A stretch of DNA of 64,000 nt from Actinobacteria bacterium UBA6100 (GTDB taxonomy: Bacteria > Actinomycetota > Coriobacteriia > Anaerosomatales > Anaerosomataceae): assembly GCA_002423585.1 (NCBI GenBank), contig DIWS01000019.1:1-64000 (forward strand), given 5' to 3'. Shown one piece after another: positions 58,647 through 64,000 of the stretch. Each line of letters starts with the position of its first letter. The first letter of the stretch is position 1. A model generated the notes under the pieces. That model searched no databases, had not been told where the DNA came from, and was given only the letters and a program-made list of their open reading frames with translations. The translations under genes were made by a program, and so were the position numbers.

Positions 58647-59849
58647 CTACTTGGCAAGGGCGACGTAGTACGCGACACCTTCGTATGCGTACACGTCCGG
58701 CCATCGCGCCATCACCACATCGCGCTCGGCCGAGGACACCGTGTAGAAGTGGCTCCCGTTCCGCACGTTGTAGAAGCGGAAGACGGGCACACAGCCGTCG
58801 GGCGTAAGGGACACGTTGTACGCGGGGCCTTCATAGGCATAGACCTTCGGCCACTTGGCCATGACGATGTCACGCTCTTCTGGCGATGCGGTGTAGAAGT
58901 GACTCCCTCTCCCGGGATTGTAGAACCGGTAGAGGGGAGCGTTGTTCGCGGTTCCCGTGGTATCGAGTGAGTACGCCGGTCCTTCGAACGTGTACGTGCT
59001 GGCGTACCGGGTGGTGACCGTCTGCGCCTCCTGAGGAGAAGCCGTATAGAAGTGGGTGCCGTTGAGTCGGTTGTAGAAGCGGTAGACGCGCCCGCCGATC
59101 GGGTCGATGCGAGGATCGCCGAAGAACTTGGTGTAACACTGCCACACACTGAGCTGGGGGTAGTAGGGCGTGTAGGTGTAGAAGTTCCACGTCGGCTGGT
59201 TCGAGGGCGTGACAGTGATATAGGCGGCGTGCTCGTAGCTCCAGACGGTCTTGCTCTTGCCCGGGTACCACGCGTACGGACCGTCGGTCCGGCCGAGCGC
59301 CCGGGCGCCCTCCCAGACTTGATCGCCGAAGCCGGGATGCCTGTCAGGACTCCCCGTGTAGACTCCGGCCCCCATCGCGTTCGTGAGGTGATACTCGGTG
59401 CTGTAGTTGTGGGTCGAGGTCGGGTCGATATCTCGACCGGTGTGCCACGGTTGCGAGATGAGCGACTGCTCCTTCTCGAGCGTCGCGATGATCAGCTTCG
59501 GACTGACATGGTAGTACTGGGCCGCCTCGAAGATGATCTGCGATGCCGGCTTGACGACGAGACTGTGCGTATCGTGCGGTCCGCCCTCTGCACACGAGTA
59601 CGACTTGAGTACCGTGGGCTTGCCCTCTAAGAACGCCTGGATCTCCCCCTGGCTCATCGAGGTGCTGTCACGCCAGTTGAAGTCGCTGATGACCAGCATC
59701 GGATCGTAGTTGGGCGGATACTCGATCGCAACAGCTGGTGCGGGGACTGCTGTCGCGAAACCAAGCACCAGGGCCCACGAGAGGGAGACACGGGCACAGA
59801 GACGGATCACGGCGGATGCCGGATGGCTCGCGAGCGTTCGCTTCGGCAT
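58647..59849 (-). CDS. Secreted putative peptidoglycan hydrolase with three DUF5648 repeats
   Basis: A 400-residue exported protein. The signal peptide ends near residue 41 (AVA). A helical domain (about 45-250) contains LVISDFNWRDSTSMSQGEIQAFLE and SQIIFEAAQYYHVSPKLIIATLEKEQSLI, where the Glu in EKEQ is placed like the catalytic acid of lytic transglycosylases. Three DUF5648 repeats (260-400) follow. It is a paralogue of the next upstream gene. CTGGAGG precedes the ATG at 59849; an earlier start is unsupported. Catalytic role is inferred. Confidence 0.75.
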   Translation of the reverse strand: MPKRTLASHPASAVIRLCARVSLSWALVLGFATAVPAPAVAIEYPPNYDPMLVISDFNWRDSTSMSQGEIQAFLEGKPTVLKSYSCAEGGPHDTHSLVVKPASQIIFEAAQYYHVSPKLIIATLEKEQSLISQPWHTGRDIDPTSTHNYSTEYHLTNAMGAGVYTGSPDRHPGFGDQVWEGARALGRTDGPYAWYPGKSKTVWSYEHAAYITVTPSNQPTWNFYTYTPYYPQLSVWQCYTKFFGDPRIDPIGGRVYRFYNRLNGTHFYTASPQEAQTVTTRYASTYTFEGPAYSLDTTGTANNAPLYRFYNPGRGSHFYTASPEERDIVMAKWPKVYAYEGPAYNVSLTPDGCVPVFRFYNVRNGSHFYTVSSAERDVVMARWPDVYAYEGVAYYVALAK

Positions 59850-59897
59850 GGAGTCAGTCCTCCAGGTGTGGGCCGCGCGTATGGGCCACAAGACGAC

Positions 59898-59906
59898 AGT
59901 ATAGCA
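59898..59906 (-). promoter_or_regulatory. Extended -10 promoter element
   Basis: Read leftward, TGC-TATACT, with GGGCGTGT just upstream. The same elements precede the paralogue at 61177-61185. No canonical -35 is seen. Confidence 0.5.
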
Positions 59907-59951
59907 GCCACACGCCCTCGAGACCTCGGCGTATCCGCCGGCCCGGGGGCA

Positions 59952-61130
59952 TCACTGCCCGATGTAGTAGGCGACACCCTCGAAGGAGAAGACGTTCGGC
60001 CACTGGGCCAGGACTACGTCGCGCTCATCGGCAGACGCGGTGTAGAAGTGGCTGCCGTTCTTGTTGTTATAGAAGCGGTAGACCGGAGTGTTGCCCTCCG
60101 ACGTCGACGCCACCCGGTAAGCAACGCCCTCGTCGGTGTAGATCGCGCTCCACCTGGCGTTCACGATGGCACGCTCTTCGGCAGAGGCGGTGTAGAAGTG
60201 GCTGCCGCTCTTCTTGTTGTAGAAGCGGTAGAGCTCGACGGAATTCGCGGGATTCGCTGAATTCACGCTGTACGCGGGACCCTCGTAAGTGTAGGTCGAA
60301 GACCACTTGCGGATGACCGTCAGACGCTCCGCCTCGGATACCGTGTAGAAGTGGCTCCCATTCTTCTGGTTGTAGAAGCGGTAGACCGGCCTCATCGCCG
60401 GATCGGCCAGCGGCCCCTCATCGAAGAACCTCCAATAGGTGGTCCAGAAGAGGTAGTTGCCGCCGTAGATGTCCGGCGTGGGGCCGTGGGAATGCGGGGT
60501 ATAGACGTAGAGCTTGTACGTCGCGAGGTTCTGCGCGACGAAGTGATAGTCGGGGGTGTACGACGCGGTCACGCAGTTGGTGCAGATCGTGCGCTCCAGA
60601 CCGGGCTTCCACGTCGTCTCCGCGTAGCTGTTGAGCGCACGTGCCGCATACCAGATCTGATTACCGAGACCCTTGTAGGACGGATCACGCAACTCTACCG
60701 GCACGCCATCGGGACACCCGAATCCGAACGCCCAGTCCAGCGCATACTGCGTCGGCGCGGTCTTGGTGATCAGGCTCTGCTCCTTCTGGAGCATCACCAG
60801 CATGACCTTGGGGTTGATGCTGAACTCCTGGGAGACCTCCCAGATCAGCAGCGAGACCGGCTGCATCGTCCCGTCGGAGTGTCGCGGCGCAAGCGTGGTA
60901 TCGAGCACACCTGTCTGCTTCTCGAGGAACGCCTGGATGTCCGTGGTCGACAGCGAACTGGACGCACGGAACACTTCATCACTGATGATGAGCTGAGGTA
61001 CGAAGGGTGGCGCGGTGGCTGCCAGGGCGACGCCAGGCGCCAACAGTGCGTACGTCAGCACCAGCGCAGCTGCGATCCGGGAGGGGCGCAGAACGCGCAT
61101 GATGAATTCCGCTGGAGACGGCTGCGACAT
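59952..61130 (-). CDS. Secreted putative peptidoglycan hydrolase with three DUF5648 repeats, paralogue
   Basis: A 392-residue exported protein, same architecture as its downstream neighbour: signal peptide (cleavage ALA near residue 38), helical domain with QLIISDEVFRASSSLSTTDIQAFLE and LLIWEVSQEFSINPKVMLVMLQKEQSLI, then three DUF5648 repeats (about 255-392). Extra Cys pairs (GFGCPDG, TICTNC) distinguish it. ATG 61130 has GGAGG eleven bases upstream; ATG 61100 is an alternative. The pair is a tandem duplication with diverged catalytic domains, not identical copies. Confidence 0.75.
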   Translation of the reverse strand: MSQPSPAEFIMRVLRPSRIAAALVLTYALLAPGVALAATAPPFVPQLIISDEVFRASSSLSTTDIQAFLEKQTGVLDTTLAPRHSDGTMQPVSLLIWEVSQEFSINPKVMLVMLQKEQSLITKTAPTQYALDWAFGFGCPDGVPVELRDPSYKGLGNQIWYAARALNSYAETTWKPGLERTICTNCVTASYTPDYHFVAQNLATYKLYVYTPHSHGPTPDIYGGNYLFWTTYWRFFDEGPLADPAMRPVYRFYNQKNGSHFYTVSEAERLTVIRKWSSTYTYEGPAYSVNSANPANSVELYRFYNKKSGSHFYTASAEERAIVNARWSAIYTDEGVAYRVASTSEGNTPVYRFYNNKNGSHFYTASADERDVVLAQWPNVFSFEGVAYYIGQ

Positions 61131-61176
61131 GGCTACGAATACCTCCAGGGCGATGGGCACAACTACTCAGTGAGAA

Positions 61177-61185
61177 AGTATAGCA
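61177..61185 (-). promoter_or_regulatory. Extended -10 promoter element
   Basis: Read leftward, TGC-TATACT with GGGCGTGT nine bases further upstream, matching the element at 59898-59906. Suggests co-regulation of the two paralogues. Confidence 0.5.
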
Positions 61186-61239
61186 GCATCGACACGCCCC
61201 TGCTCCGCGGGCAGACGAGCGGCGCTCCCGGACCGTCGC

Positions 61240-63717
61240 TCACACCCCGTCGACGAGCGGCAGCTTCCGGTCCGCGGCAATACCGAGGGCACCCGCGATC
61301 GCCGCAAGCTCGATGCTCGCTTCGGCATACCCTGCCCACGGGTCGGCGCCGAGTGCGGCCAGCCGGTGAGGCACGCTGCGGATGTCGTACCCGTCGCTGC
61401 GCACACCCGCGCGCAGTTCGTCCCAGCGGATGGGCAGCGAGACGGGCGCCTGACCGCGCGCACGGGTGGAGTACGCGGCAACCGCGGTGGCGCCGCGCGT
61501 GTTCCGCATGTAGTCGACGAAGATGCGGCCCTTCCGGTGCTTCTTGAGCGGGTTGGTGGTGAAGTGGTCCGGCGCGGCGGCGGCCACACGCTGGGCGATG
61601 GCTCGTGCGATGTCGCGAGCCTCGGTCCAGCTGCCCGTGCGCACGAGCGGCGTCACCACATGAAGCCCCTTGCCACCGGTCGTCTTGACGAACGCCTCCG
61701 CCCCCAGGCCCGCAAGGTGCTCCCGCACGAGCAGCGCCGCATCGCGGACCGCATCCCATGTGACGTCCGGACCCGGATCCAGGTCGAGCACGATCCGGTC
61801 GGGGCGCTCCACGTCATCGGCGAGCGAACCCCACGTGTGGATCTCTAGCACGCCGAGCTGTACGAGTGCCACGAGCCCTTCGGCCGAATCCACGAGCGCA
61901 TACGAGACCGGGCCCTCCTCGTGCTGCACCACCACGTGCCCGATGCTCGTGGGGAAGCCCGTCTCGGTGTTCTTCTGGTAGAAGCACTTCGTGTCGGCGC
62001 CGTGCGGGCAGCGCACGAGCACGAGCGGCCGGTTTTCGAGATGCGGGAGCATCCACCCGGCGACGCGCTCGTAGTACTGCGCGAGCTCACGCTTTGTCAC
62101 GCCGAGGCCGGCGAAGAGCAGCTTGTCGGGATGCGTGAGCTTCACGCCCGCCACGGTGTCGGCCCCGGGCGTGAGCGACGCTTCGAGATCCTCCCGCACG
62201 CCCTCGAACGAGGCGTGACGGACCACACCCGTGGCAGTCCACTCGGCGAAGGCGACCTCCACGGCGAGCTCCGGGCGGACCCAGCGCACGCCCGCGCTCT
62301 CGGCGGGCGGCACCTCGAACGCGGGGCCGTCTGTTGCGAGCGCCTCGAGCCGGGCGCGGAGAGCGCGCGACTCCTCCGCGGTCCAGCCGGTGCCCACGCG
62401 TCCCGCGTAGGCGAGCACGCCCGTGGCCGAGCGCGCCGCGAGCGCGAGTGCCCCCACGCCCCGTGTGCCGTCGGCAGGCTCGGTGTAGCCCACCACGACG
62501 AAGTCCTCGCGGTCGGTGCACTTCCGCTTGCGCCAGTCGCGCCAGCGCCCGGAGCGGTACACGCTATCCGCGCGTTTGGCCACCGAGCCCTCGAGCTCGA
62601 ACGCGCAGGTCTGGCGGTGGAAGGCCTCCCCCATGCCGGCGACATGGTCGACGTAGCGTACCCGGGGCCCCGCACCCACGATGGCGTGCTCGAGGACCCG
62701 CTTGCGCCCGACCAGCGGCGTGCCCCGCAAGTCGTGGCCATCGAGGTACGGCAGATCAAAGACGTGGTAGGTGAGATCGGCCGCCGCGCCGCGCTTGAGC
62801 TCGGCCTGCAGGGCGCCGAAACTCGTGCGACCCTCCGGCGTGAGCACGGTGACCTCGCCGTCGAGCCACGCGGTGCCGAGGCCGAGCGCGCGCACGGGTT
62901 CCACGAGCGCCGCGAATCGCTTCGTCCAGTCGATGCCGTTGCGGGTGAAGAACCGCACCTCTTCGCCGTCGATGCGCACGAGCGCGCGATACCCGTCGAG
63001 CTTGATCTCGTGCAGCCACCCCTCGCCCGCCGGCACCTCGGCGACCTTCGTGGCAAGCTCGGGCGCGATGGCCTCCGGCAGCGGCGCCCTCACAGCGCCG
63101 GGCGCGTGTGACGGGTCGGCTTCGTCCCCTTCGGCGGTCGGCTCGGCGCCGACGGCTGCGATCTGCTCCATGCTGCGGCCCGTCCTGGCCGAGAGCGGGA
63201 GCGCCGCAAGCACGTCGTATTCGGCGTGAGGGCGGACGTGCGCATCGCGCTCTTTGATGAGGAGCCAGTTGTCCTTGGTCTCCTTTGGACGGCGCTTCAT
63301 GCGCACGAGGGCGAAGCCGCCCTCGAGCTTGGTCCCGTGGAGGTCGAACTTGAGGTTGCCGTCCCGGTACATCGCCACCACGTCGCCGCGCGGCGTGTAG
63401 GTGCCTTCGTCCCACAGCATCACCGTGCCGCCGCCGTACTCGCCTGCCGGGATCACGCCCTCGAAACCTCCGTACTCGATCGGGTGGTCCTCTACCTCAA
63501 CGGCGAGGTGCTTCTCGGCGGTATCGAGGCTCGGGCCTTTGGGCACGGCCCAGCTGCGCAGCACGCCCTCCATCTCGAGCCTGAAGTCGTAGTGCAGCCG
63601 TGACGCGGCATGCTTCTGGATCACGAAGCGCGGCGCATCGGCGGCCGGCGCCTCTGTGCCTGCGGGTTCGGGCGTCTTCTCGAAGTCACGCTTCTCGCGG
63701 TAGCGGTCGAGCGGCAT
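61240..63717 (-). CDS. ligD: Multifunctional DNA ligase D (phosphoesterase-ligase-polymerase)
   Basis: An 825-residue end-joining protein. Order: 3'-phosphoesterase (about 25-155; LHYDFRLEMEGVLRSWAVPKGPS), ATP-dependent ligase (about 215-520; AMP Lys in HEIKLDGYRAL), and primase/polymerase (about 540-815; the metal Asp pair in VLDLDPGPDV). This is the Pseudomonas order, not the polymerase-first order of mycobacteria. The Ku gene lies 7 nt upstream on the same strand, so the two form the bacterial NHEJ operon. Confidence 0.9.
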   Translation of the reverse strand: MPLDRYREKRDFEKTPEPAGTEAPAADAPRFVIQKHAASRLHYDFRLEMEGVLRSWAVPKGPSLDTAEKHLAVEVEDHPIEYGGFEGVIPAGEYGGGTVMLWDEGTYTPRGDVVAMYRDGNLKFDLHGTKLEGGFALVRMKRRPKETKDNWLLIKERDAHVRPHAEYDVLAALPLSARTGRSMEQIAAVGAEPTAEGDEADPSHAPGAVRAPLPEAIAPELATKVAEVPAGEGWLHEIKLDGYRALVRIDGEEVRFFTRNGIDWTKRFAALVEPVRALGLGTAWLDGEVTVLTPEGRTSFGALQAELKRGAAADLTYHVFDLPYLDGHDLRGTPLVGRKRVLEHAIVGAGPRVRYVDHVAGMGEAFHRQTCAFELEGSVAKRADSVYRSGRWRDWRKRKCTDREDFVVVGYTEPADGTRGVGALALAARSATGVLAYAGRVGTGWTAEESRALRARLEALATDGPAFEVPPAESAGVRWVRPELAVEVAFAEWTATGVVRHASFEGVREDLEASLTPGADTVAGVKLTHPDKLLFAGLGVTKRELAQYYERVAGWMLPHLENRPLVLVRCPHGADTKCFYQKNTETGFPTSIGHVVVQHEEGPVSYALVDSAEGLVALVQLGVLEIHTWGSLADDVERPDRIVLDLDPGPDVTWDAVRDAALLVREHLAGLGAEAFVKTTGGKGLHVVTPLVRTGSWTEARDIARAIAQRVAAAAPDHFTTNPLKKHRKGRIFVDYMRNTRGATAVAAYSTRARGQAPVSLPIRWDELRAGVRSDGYDIRSVPHRLAALGADPWAGYAEASIELAAIAGALGIAADRKLPLVDGV

Positions 63718-63724
63718 CGCCTGC

Positions 63725-64000
63725 TCATGCCCCCTTGGCCTGATCGAGGCTGCGCTTGAGCAGGGCCATCATGTCGATGACCTCGCCACCTTCGGCAGCC
63801 GGCGCCTCGGCGGGCACCGGCGCGACCGCCACCTCGCCGGTCGTGACCTTGCGATCGATCACGCCGAGCACGTCGTCGCGGTAGCTGTCCGTGAGCGTGG
63901 AGGGGTCGAACGGCTCCACCATCGCCTCCACGAGCTGCCCGGCGAGCGCGAGCTCCTTCTCGGTCACGCCGAGTTCGGCCAGGTCCGCCGACGGTAACTC
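63725..64000 (-). CDS. ku: Ku protein, C-terminal part (cut by window edge)
   Basis: The frame is open from the window edge to the stop at 63725, giving 91 residues of C terminus. The pattern ELGVTEKELALAGQLVEAM, FDPSTLTDSYRDDVLGVIDRKV is the conserved end of bacterial Ku, which binds DNA ends and recruits LigD. The tail beyond is Ala/Pro-rich and Lys-poor, unlike extended Ku tails. The GTG at 63967 is internal, not the start. Confidence 0.85.
   Translation of the reverse strand, partial: ELPSADLAELGVTEKELALAGQLVEAMVEPFDPSTLTDSYRDDVLGVIDRKVTTGEVAVAPVPAEAPAAEGGEVIDMMALLKRSLDQAKGA

Noticed and set aside
1..64000. tRNA, rRNA, CRISPR, insertion sequence or prophage content.
   Set aside because: No GTTCGA-type TpsiC arms with matching acceptor stems, no spaced repeats, and no transposase, integrase or phage structural signatures were found by reading; short or divergent cases could be missed.

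Overview
The window is about two-thirds G+C by eye, with GTG starts, 4-nt start/stop overlaps and strong Shine-Dalgarno boxes. The gene set points to an anaerobic actinobacterium, most likely the class Coriobacteriia (Anaerosomatales/OPB41-like). Pointers are a DUF2469 protein beside ligA, three secreted DUF5648 (RFYN...HFYT) repeat proteins, acetogen-type MetV/MetF, an archaeal-type homocysteine pathway, several ferredoxin-like and iron-sulfur flavoproteins, and an NHEJ pair. No rRNA, tRNA, CRISPR array, prophage or insertion sequence was recognised. The taxon is an inference.

Layout. 1-7 kb: a truncated secreted protein behind a strong promoter and structured leader; a membrane-anchored propeller protein and NAD-type isocitrate dehydrogenase; a Doc-type toxin-antitoxin pair; an operon of a homocitrate/Re-citrate synthase-like enzyme with LeuC/LeuD-type hydro-lyase subunits. 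7-20 kb: acetyltransferase, ferredoxin, glycosyltransferase, NYN/OST-HTH protein, COG2403 GTPase, esterase plus two DegV proteins, membrane phosphodiesterase, iron-sulfur flavoprotein and pncA-pncB NAD salvage. 20-29 kb: cysteine desulfurase-mnmA-cysK, then a copper locus (Cys/His-rich secreted peptide, UreH-like/cupredoxin fusion, CopA, lipoprotein). 29-37 kb: AIM24/TIGR04076 pair, dehydrogenase, GNAT, MFS transporter, a candidate structured non-coding RNA and gatCAB. 37-48 kb: sensor kinase, ferredoxin-CPBP protease fusion, ligA, DUF2469, UPF0280, a ferritin-like/GGDEF diguanylate cyclase, lipA-lpdA and a MoaE-like protein.

The most striking region is 47.7-55.6 kb on the minus strand. A sigma70-type promoter (TTGACA-17-TACCGT) drives a leader with T-box hallmarks: the GGGTGGTACCGCG core, the distal stem I motif and an ATG (Met) specifier. 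It precedes a tight operon of a COG1900/DUF39 homocysteine-forming protein, its NIL/ferredoxin partner, a small membrane protein, a MetH lacking the reactivation domain, MetV and MetF, and ends in a metallophosphoesterase fused to a TorD-like chaperone domain. Read together this is a self-contained route from sulfide and aspartate semialdehyde to methionine, apparently sensed through uncharged tRNA-Met. UPF0280 (COG2122), which I recall being linked to the same chemistry in methanogens, lies 5 kb beyond the operon end.

The right end (55.6-64 kb) holds three DUF5648 secreted proteins, two of them paralogous candidate peptidoglycan hydrolases with matching promoter elements, a Nudix hydrolase, an EamA transporter, a SHOCT protein, and LigD with a Ku gene cut by the window edge.
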